A stretch of DNA of 39,209 nucleotides, taken from the NCBI GenBank assembly GCA_002238945.1, contig MPNI01000023.1, positions 1 through 39,209 on the forward strand, read 5' to 3'. This document shows positions 17,010 through 25,370 of the stretch, piece after piece; positions within the stretch are counted from its first letter, which is position 1, and every line of letters starts with the position of its first letter. Position numbers and translations under genes: made by a program. This DNA comes from Proteobacteria bacterium bin106. GTDB lineage: Bacteria > Bdellovibrionota_B > Oligoflexia > Oligoflexales > Bin106. The notes under the pieces were generated by a model, which made no database searches, was not told where the DNA came from, and saw only the letters and a program-made list of their open reading frames with translations.

Positions 17010-17681
17010 ATGGTGATGCGTCTTTTAACCTCTTCTGTGGGTTTGAAAGTGGTGATGGCTTTGAGTGGTCTGGTTATGGTGGGTTTTCTTGTGGGCCATA
17101 TGGCAGGAAATCTTCTGGTGTTTTTAGGTCCTCGCGCACTCAACGATTATGCTGCTTCTTTACATAGTATGCCGCTGGTGCTTTGGGGCGTTCGTATGGG
17201 GTTGCTGGTAGCTCTTGTGGCTCATGTATCTACAGCGATTATGCTTTCAAGAAAAAACAGGCATTGCAGAGGAGATCAGGGTTATAAAGTGAAAGCATCA
17301 CAAAGTTACTCGCAAGCTTCAAGAAACATGGCTCTTACCGGAAGTTTGGTGTTAGTGTATGTCATTTATCATCTCGCTCATTTCACTTGGAAATGGACAG
17401 GTCCTTCCGAGATATATAACTCTAGCCATTCTGGTGTGGATGTTTATGGCATGGTGGTGGCTAGTTTTCAAAATATTGGCATAGCTGTGGTGTATATTTT
17501 AGCTATGGTATTACTCGGGTTGCATCTTCTTCATGGAATATGTAGTGCATGGGACAGCTTAGGGCTCAATCATCCTCAATACACGCCATGGATGCGTCGT
17601 TTTGCTCAAGGGCTAAGTATTGTTTTAGTGCTTGGGTTTAGCTCTGTGCCGCTGGCTGTGTTAATGGGACTCGTTGGATAG
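17010..17681 (+). CDS. sdhC: Succinate dehydrogenase/fumarate reductase cytochrome b subunit (b558 family)
   Basis: Membrane anchor that binds haem and menaquinone in complex II. It has five hydrophobic helices (about 12-35, 52-75, 105-128, 150-172, 195-218) with histidines suited to haem ligation: HMAGN in helix I, SLHSMP, VAHVS, YHLAHF and LLHG. The GLVMVGFLVGHMAGNLLVF start and the single large cytochrome subunit (223 aa) are those of the b558 family found with menaquinone-type enzymes; there is no separate sdhD. A GGAG/GAGG ribosome site lies just upstream. It is first in a sdhC-sdhA-sdhB operon. Confidence 0.92.
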   Translation: MVMRLLTSSVGLKVVMALSGLVMVGFLVGHMAGNLLVFLGPRALNDYAASLHSMPLVLWGVRMGLLVALVAHVSTAIMLSRKNRHCRGDQGYKVKASQSYSQASRNMALTGSLVLVYVIYHLAHFTWKWTGPSEIYNSSHSGVDVYGMVVASFQNIGIAVVYILAMVLLGLHLLHGICSAWDSLGLNHPQYTPWMRRFAQGLSIVLVLGFSSVPLAVLMGLVG

Positions 17682-17712
17682 ATAGCTGGATAGATAGCTG
17701 GATAGATAGCTA
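17675..17712. repeat. 12-bp tandem repeat at the end of sdhC
   Basis: Unit TGGATAGATAGC in three exact copies (17675-17710). The sdhC stop codon TAG lies inside the first copy, so expansion would not change the protein but would lengthen the sdhC-sdhA spacer. Confidence 0.85.
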
Positions 17713-17814
17713 GGTAGTAAACGGACATAAACTGAATAATAAGCTTCATAAAAAACTGGATAATAAAAAAACCCCAAACCATGAAGAACCATCTTAATAA
17801 AGAGGATTCTTAGA

Positions 17815-19755
17815 GTGAAGTTTGATGCTTGTATACCTCAAGGAGATCTTTCTTGTAAATGGAAGACCCATAAAAACACCATGAAATTGGTGGCTCCAGC
17901 TAATAGGGCTAAGTTTAAGGTGATTGTGGTGGGAACAGGACTGGCAGGAGCCTCTTGTGCTGCTACTCTTGCTGAGTTGGGCTACCAAGTTGAAGCTTTT
18001 TGCTTTCAAGATAGTCCCAGGCGAGCTCATTCCATTGCCGCCCAGGGAGGGATCAATGCTGCAAAAAATTATTCAGGTGATGGTGATAGTATCCATCGTT
18101 TGTTTTATGACACCATCAAAGGCGGGGATTTTCGTTCTCGTGAAGCCAATGTTTACCGTCTTGCAGAAGTCAGTGTTAACATCATCGATCAAGCAGTGGC
18201 TCAAGGGGTTCCTTTTGCCCGTGATTATGGGGGGTATTTAGATAATCGTTCTTTTGGCGGTACTCAAGTATCTCGCACCTTTTATGCACGAGGGCAAACA
18301 GGACAACAGTTGCTCTTAGGAGCTTATTCTTCTCTGCAAAGACAAATCGGTCTTAAGCGTATCAAGATGTATCCTCGCGAAGAGCTACTCGATTTAGTGG
18401 TGGTGGATGGAGAGGTTAAAGGGATTATCACACGTTCTTTGATACATGGTAAAATCTCACGTTTTTCTGCTCATGTGGTGGTTTTAGCTACCGGTGGTTA
18501 TGGCAATGTCTTTTACTTATCCACCAATGCTTTAGGTTCTAATGTCACCGCTACTTACCGTGCTTATTGCAAGGGTGCTGGATTTGCTAATCCTTGCTTT
18601 ACTCAAATCCATCCCACCTGTATTCCGGTTAAAGGTGATTATCAATCCAAGTTAACTTTGATGAGTGAATCCTTGCGTAATGATGGGCGGGTATGGGTAC
18701 CAAAACATCCTACTACTCGTGATCCGTCATCAATTAGCGAAGATGAGCGTGATTATTATCTTGAACGTATTTATCCGAGTTTTGGCAATCTGGTACCACG
18801 TGATATTGCTTCTCGTAAGGCAAAGGAAATGTGTGACGAAGGACGTGGAGTGGGGCCATCGGGACTAGGAGTGTATTTGGATTTCTCTCATGCCATGAAA
18901 CGTTTAGGGCGTAAAGCTATGGCTGATCGTTATGGCAATCTTTTTGACATGTATCATCAGATCACGGCTGAAGATCCTTACACAACACCTATGCGCATCT
19001 ATCCTGCTGTTCATTACACCATGGGAGGGCTGTGGGTTGATTACAATTTGATGAGCAACATCAAAGGTTTATTTGTGGCAGGTGAGGCTAATTTTTCTGA
19101 TCATGGTGCCAATCGTCTTGGAGCATCAGCTTTGATGCAAGGATTAGCTGATGGTTATTTTATCCTTCCTTACACATTGGCTAATTATTTGGCTAGTGAG
19201 CAACTTCAGCTGTTACCTCTCGATGATGTTGCATTTGAGCAAACAGAGGAAGCTGTCAAGGGACGTCTAAAAAGCTTGCTCGCCATACAAGGTAAATCAA
19301 CTCCTCAGCACTTCCACCGTCGATTGGGCAAGATCATGTGGGATAAATGTGGCATGTCTCGTAATGGTGAAGGTTTAAAGGAAGCATTAGCTAAGATCGA
19401 TGAGCTGGAAGAGGAATTTTGGCAAAATGTATGTGTACGTGGCGATAGTGCTTCGTTTAATCAGAGTCTAGAGAGTGCAGGAAGAGTGGCGGATTTTCTT
19501 GATTTTGCCAAGTTGATGTGTGTGGATGCTTTAAAAAGAGAAGAGTCTTGTGGAGGGCATTTTCGCAAGGAGCATCAAAGCCCTCAAGGGGAAGCACAAC
19601 GTGATGATAAGGATTTTTCTCATGTTTCTGTCTGGCAATATCCTAAGCAAGACCAAGAATCATCACAAAAAGGCCCTTCTTCTGCTTATGCCCAAGAGCA
19701 CAGAGAAGCCTTGATATTTGACAATGTGAAGCCATCCACACGTAGTTATAGCTAA
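17815..19755 (+). CDS. sdhA: Succinate dehydrogenase/fumarate reductase flavoprotein subunit
   Basis: Oxidises succinate to fumarate (or the reverse) with covalent FAD. The Rossmann motif is GTGLAG (40-45). The His of [13 protein letters not shown] (His72) is the site of covalent flavin attachment. The substrate region reads IHPTCIP, and [21 protein letters not shown] is the usual FAD-binding C-terminal block. Length (646 aa) is typical of the Bacteroidetes/delta-type enzyme that pairs with b558 SdhC. The start is a GTG at 17815 with AGAGGA 9 nt upstream. A 30-residue N-terminal extension precedes the first beta-strand. The C-terminal 60 residues are Ser/Gln-rich and poorly conserved-looking. 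Confidence 0.95.
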   Translation: MKFDACIPQGDLSCKWKTHKNTMKLVAPANRAKFKVIVVGTGLAGASCAATLAELGYQVEAFCFQDSPRRAHSIAAQGGINAAKNYSGDGDSIHRLFYDTIKGGDFRSREANVYRLAEVSVNIIDQAVAQGVPFARDYGGYLDNRSFGGTQVSRTFYARGQTGQQLLLGAYSSLQRQIGLKRIKMYPREELLDLVVVDGEVKGIITRSLIHGKISRFSAHVVVLATGGYGNVFYLSTNALGSNVTATYRAYCKGAGFANPCFTQIHPTCIPVKGDYQSKLTLMSESLRNDGRVWVPKHPTTRDPSSISEDERDYYLERIYPSFGNLVPRDIASRKAKEMCDEGRGVGPSGLGVYLDFSHAMKRLGRKAMADRYGNLFDMYHQITAEDPYTTPMRIYPAVHYTMGGLWVDYNLMSNIKGLFVAGEANFSDHGANRLGASALMQGLADGYFILPYTLANYLASEQLQLLPLDDVAFEQTEEAVKGRLKSLLAIQGKSTPQHFHRRLGKIMWDKCGMSRNGEGLKEALAKIDELEEEFWQNVCVRGDSASFNQSLESAGRVADFLDFAKLMCVDALKREESCGGHFRKEHQSPQGEAQRDDKDFSHVSVWQYPKQDQESSQKGPSSAYAQEHREALIFDNVKPSTRSYS

Positions 19756-19786
19756 ATACTTTTTTTAGGATGAAGGAAAGATCATT

Positions 19787-20545
19787 ATGCAACTGACATT
19801 TCATATTTGGCGACAAAAGCATAAGGATACATCTGGGGCCTTTAACACCTATACCGTGGATGGTTTATCAGCTGATATGTCTTTTTTAGAAGCCTTAGAT
19901 GTGCTCAATGAGCATATTATTGCCACAACCTCTGATGAAAGTGTGGCTTTTGATTATGATTGTCGTGAAGGTATTTGTGGCACCTGTTCTTTGGTGATCA
20001 ATGGTATCCCTCATGGAGGGGGCAAGGGCAAAAGTGGTGTCACCAGTTGTCAACTTCATTTAAGAGCCTTTAAAGATGGTGATCATGTCACGGTTGAGCC
20101 TTTTCGAGCACGCTCCTTTCCTGTTATTAAGGATTTGGTGGTGGATCGCAGTGCTTTTGATAGGATTATAGAAAAAGGTGGATTTATTTCTGTAAACACT
20201 GGCTCTGCTGGTGATGCCAATGCAACACTGGTTTCTCAAAAAGCTGCTGAGCAGGCTTTTGACACAGCAGCATGTATTGGTTGTGGTGCTTGTGTGGCCT
20301 CTTGTAAAAACTCTTCAGCCATGCTTTTTGTGGGAGCCAAAGTTACTCATTTAGCTTCTCTTCCTCAAGGGCAAGTGGAAAGATCTCAAAGGGTTAAACA
20401 GATGGTTGAGGCTCATGACAAAGAAGGTTTTGGCGCATGTTCTCAAACTAAAGCATGTGAGGCGGTGTGTCCAAAAGATATTTCAGCTCATTCCATAGCG
20501 CAATTGAACAAAGAATTTCTACGCGCGACTTTGGCAGCCAAATAA
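19787..20545 (+). CDS. sdhB: Succinate dehydrogenase/fumarate reductase iron-sulfur subunit
   Basis: Carries electrons from SdhA flavin to the membrane quinone site. The [2Fe-2S] ligands are Cys59, Cys64, Cys67 and Cys88 (DCREGICGTC then SCQ). The ferredoxin-like second domain has CIGCGACVASC (163-173) plus Cys218, Cys224 and Cys228 for the [4Fe-4S] and [3Fe-4S] centres. Length 252 aa is normal. It lies 31 bp after sdhA, as the last gene of sdhCAB. Confidence 0.95.
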   Translation: MQLTFHIWRQKHKDTSGAFNTYTVDGLSADMSFLEALDVLNEHIIATTSDESVAFDYDCREGICGTCSLVINGIPHGGGKGKSGVTSCQLHLRAFKDGDHVTVEPFRARSFPVIKDLVVDRSAFDRIIEKGGFISVNTGSAGDANATLVSQKAAEQAFDTAACIGCGACVASCKNSSAMLFVGAKVTHLASLPQGQVERSQRVKQMVEAHDKEGFGACSQTKACEAVCPKDISAHSIAQLNKEFLRATLAAK

Positions 20546-20702
20546 AACTTTTTAGCTGTTTTTATGTTATTAAAGTAGACTCAAAAATTAAGCATATTCA
20601 GTAGAGATATTTTTATATATGTTTAGGTGTAGCTACTTTAGGTTGCGTTGATATATTTTAGCTTCGCGATATTTTTATGCTGTTTTTTGAGAATTTTCCA
20701 TC

Positions 20703-22391
20703 ATGATCACCCCTCGTTTTTTTCATTCCCCAAACACGCCTCATACTGTCGAAAACATTAAGAACCGTGCAACTAAAGGCTACACCTCTTCTGTCTATGA
20801 CAAAGACAAGTTTGTTGAGGAGTGTGGGCTCATGGGTGTTGTGGGAGATCCTAAAGCTGCATCTATGGTGTATTTTGGATTGTATGCTCTTCAACATCGT
20901 GGCCAGGAAAGTTGCGGTATAGCTGCTAACCAGCCTGTGGTTAGAGGCAATGATGAGACATTACAGGGTGAATATGAAAGTGTGACTGATGATGTTCCCT
21001 CTTCTTTTAAGATGTCTGTGCACAAAGATTTTGGTTTGGTCTCAGATACTTTTTGTCAAGATATTCTTAATGGACTTGTGGGTCATCAGGCTTTAGGGCA
21101 TGTGCGTTATGCCACTGCAGAAAGTGGCATACGCGAGAATATTCAACCCTTTTGTTTTTCCATCAGTGGCATCCCTGTGGCTCTGACTCATAATGGTAAT
21201 GTTACGAATGCTAGGCGTTTAAGAGCAAAGTTAGAAGCTGAAGGCAGTGTTTTTACCACCACTTCAGACACAGAAGTTGTGGTGCATTTGATGGCTCGCA
21301 GTCAAGCAGAAACCTTTGAAGGCAAAATCTGTGAAGCTATTGGGCAGCTGATGGGAGGTTTTGTTTTTGCCTTCTTGGCTAATGACACAATTTATGCTCT
21401 AAGAGATAGGCATGGCTTACGGCCTTTGGTGTTAGGCAAAAAAGATGATGTGTATATGGTGGCCTCAGAGAGTTGTGCTTTGGATTTACTCGATGCTACT
21501 TTTGAGCGTGAAATTTCTCCTGGAGAGCTGGTGGCATTGGCTCGTGGCAAAGAGCCTGTAAGCAAACAGATTCTTCCTCAAGCTGTGATGTCTTTTTGTT
21601 CTTTTGAACCTATTTATTTTTCGCGGCCGGATTCATGGTGTGGTCAGAAAAGTGTTTATGATATTCGCAAAAACATTGGAGCTGTACTTGCTTCTCTGTA
21701 TCCAGTAAAAGCGGATTTAGTGGTTGCTGTGCCTGATTCAGCTATGCCCATAGCCATTGGCTATGCAGCTGCCACAGGTATTCCTTTAGAGCTTGGCATG
21801 ATACGCAATCACTATATTGGTAGAACATTTATTGAGCCTTCTCAGACAGCTCGTGATTTGGGTGTGAAGCTCAAGTTAAATGCTCTAGAAAGTGTATTAG
21901 CTGGCAGAGATTGTGTTGTTATTGATGATTCCATTGTTCGAGGCACGACCTCTCTTAAGATTGTCAAAATGTTAAAGAAAGCTGGTGCTGGTAAGATCCA
22001 TTTCCGTGTGGGATCACCACCGGTTACGCATTCTTGTCATTATGGTATCTCCACTCCTGATCGTAAGAAGCTTATGGCTGCTCAAATCGATGTTGAGGCT
22101 ATGCTTGTTAAGCTAGAAGTGGATTCTCTCGGTTACATGACTCGTAAAGCGTTATCAGAGGCGTTAGGGGGAGTTGAGCATATCCATGGTGAAAGTAGCG
22201 AAGAAAGTGAAAGTAAAAGAAAAAGTAAAAATGAAAGTACAAAAAAACCATCAGCCATAAGCTACTGCATGGCTTGTTTCAGTGGAGCCTATCCGGTGAA
22301 AATTGATCATCCTGCTGCTTATAAAACCCATCCCACTGACAAAGAGGGCTGTGGGTTTTATGCGGTACAGAAAAATAAACAGCAGTCATAG
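20703..22391 (+). CDS. purF: Amidophosphoribosyltransferase
   Basis: First committed step of purine synthesis: PRPP + glutamine to phosphoribosylamine. The catalytic Cys is Cys41 (EECGLMGV), implying removal of a 40-residue propeptide, much longer than the 11 residues of Bacillus PurF. The PRPP loop reads VVIDDSIVRGTTS (405-417). Cysteines at 299, 445, 522 and 525 match the four ligands of the [4Fe-4S] cluster of the Bacillus-type enzyme. A Ser/Glu/Lys-rich insert (about 496-517), produced by a degenerate GAAAGTAAAA-like DNA repeat, interrupts the C-terminal region just before the last two Cys. Total 562 aa versus about 470-510 usually. No strong ribosome site is seen. Confidence 0.95.
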   Translation: MITPRFFHSPNTPHTVENIKNRATKGYTSSVYDKDKFVEECGLMGVVGDPKAASMVYFGLYALQHRGQESCGIAANQPVVRGNDETLQGEYESVTDDVPSSFKMSVHKDFGLVSDTFCQDILNGLVGHQALGHVRYATAESGIRENIQPFCFSISGIPVALTHNGNVTNARRLRAKLEAEGSVFTTTSDTEVVVHLMARSQAETFEGKICEAIGQLMGGFVFAFLANDTIYALRDRHGLRPLVLGKKDDVYMVASESCALDLLDATFEREISPGELVALARGKEPVSKQILPQAVMSFCSFEPIYFSRPDSWCGQKSVYDIRKNIGAVLASLYPVKADLVVAVPDSAMPIAIGYAAATGIPLELGMIRNHYIGRTFIEPSQTARDLGVKLKLNALESVLAGRDCVVIDDSIVRGTTSLKIVKMLKKAGAGKIHFRVGSPPVTHSCHYGISTPDRKKLMAAQIDVEAMLVKLEVDSLGYMTRKALSEALGGVEHIHGESSEESESKRKSKNESTKKPSAISYCMACFSGAYPVKIDHPAAYKTHPTDKEGCGFYAVQKNKQQS

Positions 22392-22486
22392 ATAACGAAG
22401 CAAGAAAAAATACATATAAATATATAAAAAACGAACGAGAAGGTATTTTATATATTCAGCGATCCCTACTTTAAGAAGGAGAGAAG

Positions 22487-23272
22487 ATGAGTGGAAGCGG
22501 TATGAACATAGAAGCTATAAAGGATTCAAACTCATCATCAGCTCTTTCATTACGGCCTTTTACCTTTACCCTTGATTACACCCCTCAGGCGTTATCGAGT
22601 GTTTTGGTGTGTTTTGGCAATACTCGTGTGATCACAGCTGTTAGTGTGGCTGAAGAATTGCCATCATGGTTGAAACATAAGAAAGGCAAAACCGGATGGT
22701 TAACTGCAGAATACACTCTGATCCCCTCTGCTACTCATCCTCGTCATAGACGCGAGAGGGGCACACGCATTGCTGGTAGGACTCAAGAGATCCAAAGACT
22801 GATTTCACGAACTCTTCGAGCTATGATCGATCTGAGTTGTATCCCTAACCTCACTCTTACTGTGGATTGTGATGTGATTTCAGCTGATGGAGGCACGCGC
22901 ACATCATCGATTAATGGGGCAGTGGTGGCGTTGATGTTGGCTGTCAAAAGATTGATGTCATCAGGCAAGATCCAGCACAATCCTCTTTTAGAGCCTATTG
23001 CTGCCACTTCCGTAGCTTTGATTGACGGAGAGTTTTGGGTGGATCCGGATTATGCCCATGATCTTGTTGCCGATGCTGATGTGACAGTAGCCCTTAATGC
23101 TTCAAGACAGATTGTAGAAATTCAAGGAGCAGCAGAGAAAAAAACCTACTCTAAAGATGATGTTATAAAACTTTTAGATCTTGCCGATTCATCTCTACAA
23201 CCACTTTTTGATTATTACGTCGCTATATCCGAAGACATTTTCTCACATGAAAACGAGACTAAACCTAGCTAA
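22487..23272 (+). CDS. rph: Ribonuclease PH
   Basis: Phosphorolytic 3'-5' exoribonuclease that trims tRNA 3' ends. The signatures GWLTAEYTLIP, GRTQEIQRLISRTLRA and DCDVISADGGTRTSSINGA (parts of the active and phosphate-binding site) are intact. Length 261 aa is slightly above the usual 240 because of about 20 extra N-terminal residues before LRPF. An AAGGAG ribosome site precedes the ATG. It lies 95 bp after purF on the same strand. Confidence 0.94.
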   Translation: MSGSGMNIEAIKDSNSSSALSLRPFTFTLDYTPQALSSVLVCFGNTRVITAVSVAEELPSWLKHKKGKTGWLTAEYTLIPSATHPRHRRERGTRIAGRTQEIQRLISRTLRAMIDLSCIPNLTLTVDCDVISADGGTRTSSINGAVVALMLAVKRLMSSGKIQHNPLLEPIAATSVALIDGEFWVDPDYAHDLVADADVTVALNASRQIVEIQGAAEKKTYSKDDVIKLLDLADSSLQPLFDYYVAISEDIFSHENETKPS

Positions 23273-23560
23273 ACACTTTTTGCAACCTGGCTTGTGAGTA
23301 AAAAGAGATACATGCAGAACATGAGTTTTTTTGTTATTTTTTTGACTTTTTAGCCGTTACTGCCTCAGTTGTAAGGCATAGCTATGACACAATACCTAGC
23401 CTTTCATGCTGGATAAAACAGTTTTCAATGCTTTTTCGATGATGTACCATAGAACTCTTAGGGGGAGCGGGGGAGCTGCTGGTATAAATGAGTATGGCTA
23501 ACTGGATCTAAACAGCTTTGATGAGATCTCTTGATGCCCAGGCGAACCGCCACTGAGGAA

Positions 23561-23672
23561 GATAGCTCCTGAAGCCTGAAGATAGCTCCTGAAGCCTGAA
23601 GATAGCTCCTGAAGCCTGAAGATAGCTCCTGAAGATAGCCCCTGAAGATAGCCCCTGAAGATAGCCCCTGAA
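23561..23672. repeat. Nested 20-bp/13-bp minisatellite
   Basis: Three copies of a 20-bp unit (GATAGCTCCTGAAGCCTGAA; 23561-23620) pass into four copies of a 13-bp unit (GATAGCYCCTGAA; 23621-23672). The longer unit is the 13-mer plus a partial copy of itself (GCCTGAA), so the array shows stepwise slippage. The last three 13-mers share a T to C change. Confidence 0.93.
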
Positions 23673-24377
23673 GAAAAACCCAACTAGGTCAATGCCTAGA
23701 GTCTTAGACGAGACAACCAGCTGATGGACTAGAAACATGAACTAGCTAACTAGCTAACACATAAATGAACGGATAACTTCTGCATACTCGTTTTGAGAGT
23801 CTGCTTTGTAAAATTTTGTATAACAGGTCAAGATATCATAGAAAAAGTATCATAGAAAAAGCAGTACGGCTACTCATGACTCACAGTCTGAGGTTAGCTA
23901 AAAGTTAGCTAAAAGTTAGCTAAAATAAGCTAGCTAAAAAAGCTAGATACAATAAGTGCTAAGTAAATGCTAAAAAAGTAAAGTAGAACCATCTTGAGTA
24001 AGAATAGAGCATACATATAACTATATAACATGAAAGCAAAAAAAAGAGACATACCAAACACACATACAACACATACAACATATAAATGAATACCATTCAT
24101 GATTTAGCGGTAAATAAACATAAACAAAACCATACACAATAACAAATAACAAATAACAAATAAGATAAGTACAGATCATCAGGTCACTATGAATGTACTT
24201 TTCAAAACAGAACTTTTAGACTTATAGAAAAGATCCATCAGCTTTAGATCATATTATCTTTGAAGATAGATATGATGGTGAATGTGATGACACATTTCAG
24301 GGGAGTGATTTTTTCATCTAATGTGGGTATTTGGCTGTATATAATGAATGAAACTTTACGGGTTGAAGTTTACGTAT

Positions 24378-24446
24378 AACGTGCAAGTATTAACGGCTAG
24401 ACACAGCGCCGGTGCACGTTTAGGTGGCTGCATGATAAGGCCTTAT
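24378..24446. ncRNA. Possible structured RNA element upstream of jag
   Basis: An 8-bp perfect stem AACGTGCA/TGCACGTT (24378-24385 with 24413-24420) encloses an inner CGGC/GCCG stem (24394-24397 with 24408-24411). It is followed by a palindrome ATAAGGCCTTAT. It is more GC-rich than its surroundings. No known RNA family is recognised, and chance pairing is possible. Confidence 0.25.
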
Positions 24447-24649
24447 ATTCTAACGAGAAACTATCTAATTGAGAACTGAGGACTGATACCTAACAAAACA
24501 CACATAAAAAACAGCATAATAAACAGTATGGACAAGATGATGATAAGTAATACGCCTTGTCATATGTGCTTTGTAGAAACCAACTGACAAACAACGCCAA
24601 GTGTGTTTATTCAAGCGAATAAATATGAAAACAAGAAAGGATGACATAT

Positions 24650-25363
24650 ATGAGCAAAGTGATTGTTTCAGCAAAAAATCTAGATTTAGCACTGATCAAA
24701 GCTTCTGGTGAGTTGGCCATAGCTCGTGATGATGTAAAGCATAAGATCAAAGAAGAAAGTACGGGGTTTTGTGGTTTTGGCAAGAAAGTTGTTATTGAGG
24801 CATGGGATAGACGTTCAAAAACATCAAAACCTCAAAGATCTCGCAAAAAAGAACGATCCAAATTTGCTGTGGTTGATGATCAGCTATGGCAATCATTAGC
24901 TATGGAGTTACAGGAATATCTTCAAACTATTTTGTTACATGGCTTTGGTGTTCGGGCTGAGATAGCCACAAAGCGGGAAAATCTTCTTCGTGAAGAACGT
25001 ATGGTGTTGGATATCGACTCTCAATTTGTGAGTGACATTTTTGAAGAAAATATGCGTCTTCCTGAAAGCTTTGAGCATATACTTCGCAAAAAACCTCGAC
25101 ATATTAAACGAGAATTACCGTTTAAGATCTTTATTGATGCTTGCTCTATGCGTAAGAAACGCGAACAAGAGTTGATGAAATTGGCTCATTCTATGTCAGA
25201 GAAAGTATGTAAAACTCATAAATCCATGGTTCTTGATTACGAAAGTTCTTATGATCGTAAAGTGATACATTTGGCTTTGGACAATGATGATCGTGTCTAC
25301 ACACGTTCTGTGGGACGTGGTGTGAAAAGACGTCTGATTATTGCTCCAGCGCGTCAGTCATGA
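24650..25363 (+). CDS. jag: KhpB/Jag RNA-binding protein (SpoIIIJ-associated)
   Basis: RNA-binding protein with three parts in order: a Jag-N domain (first about 50 residues, with GFCGFGKKVVIEAW), a KH-like domain (about 90-160), and a C-terminal R3H domain with the signature SYDRKVIHLALDNDD followed by TRSVGRGVKRRLII. I place the start at the ATG at 24650: the AAAGG site at 24634-24640 is well spaced for it, while the ATG at 24641 directly abuts that site. The jag-mnmE pair is a classic arrangement near the replication origin (rpmH-rnpA-yidC-jag-mnmE), but yidC is not upstream here. mnmE follows 7 bp downstream, so they form an operon. Confidence 0.9.
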   Translation: MSKVIVSAKNLDLALIKASGELAIARDDVKHKIKEESTGFCGFGKKVVIEAWDRRSKTSKPQRSRKKERSKFAVVDDQLWQSLAMELQEYLQTILLHGFGVRAEIATKRENLLREERMVLDIDSQFVSDIFEENMRLPESFEHILRKKPRHIKRELPFKIFIDACSMRKKREQELMKLAHSMSEKVCKTHKSMVLDYESSYDRKVIHLALDNDDRVYTRSVGRGVKRRLIIAPARQS

Positions 25364-25370
25364 TTGAGCG

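Larger units (their letters stand above)
23273..24640. other. Long repeat-rich non-coding interval
   Basis: About 1.37 kb with no supported gene. It holds the nested minisatellite at 23561-23672, an 11-bp repeat GTTAGCTAAAA x3 (23893-23925), a 14-bp doublet TATCATAGAAAAAG (about 23833-23860), an AACAAAT x3 run (about 24141-24165) and a potential RNA fold at 24378-24446. Apparent ORFs on the minus strand across the minisatellite are just repeat translations in two frames. Confidence 0.75.

Noticed and set aside
23498-23738. Two minus-strand ORFs with LSSGAIFR-type repeats
   Set aside because: They are translations of the minisatellite in two frames, without ribosome site or flanking coding signal.
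23273-24200. CRISPR array
   Set aside because: The repeats are directly adjacent with no unique spacers of regular length, and no cas genes are present.
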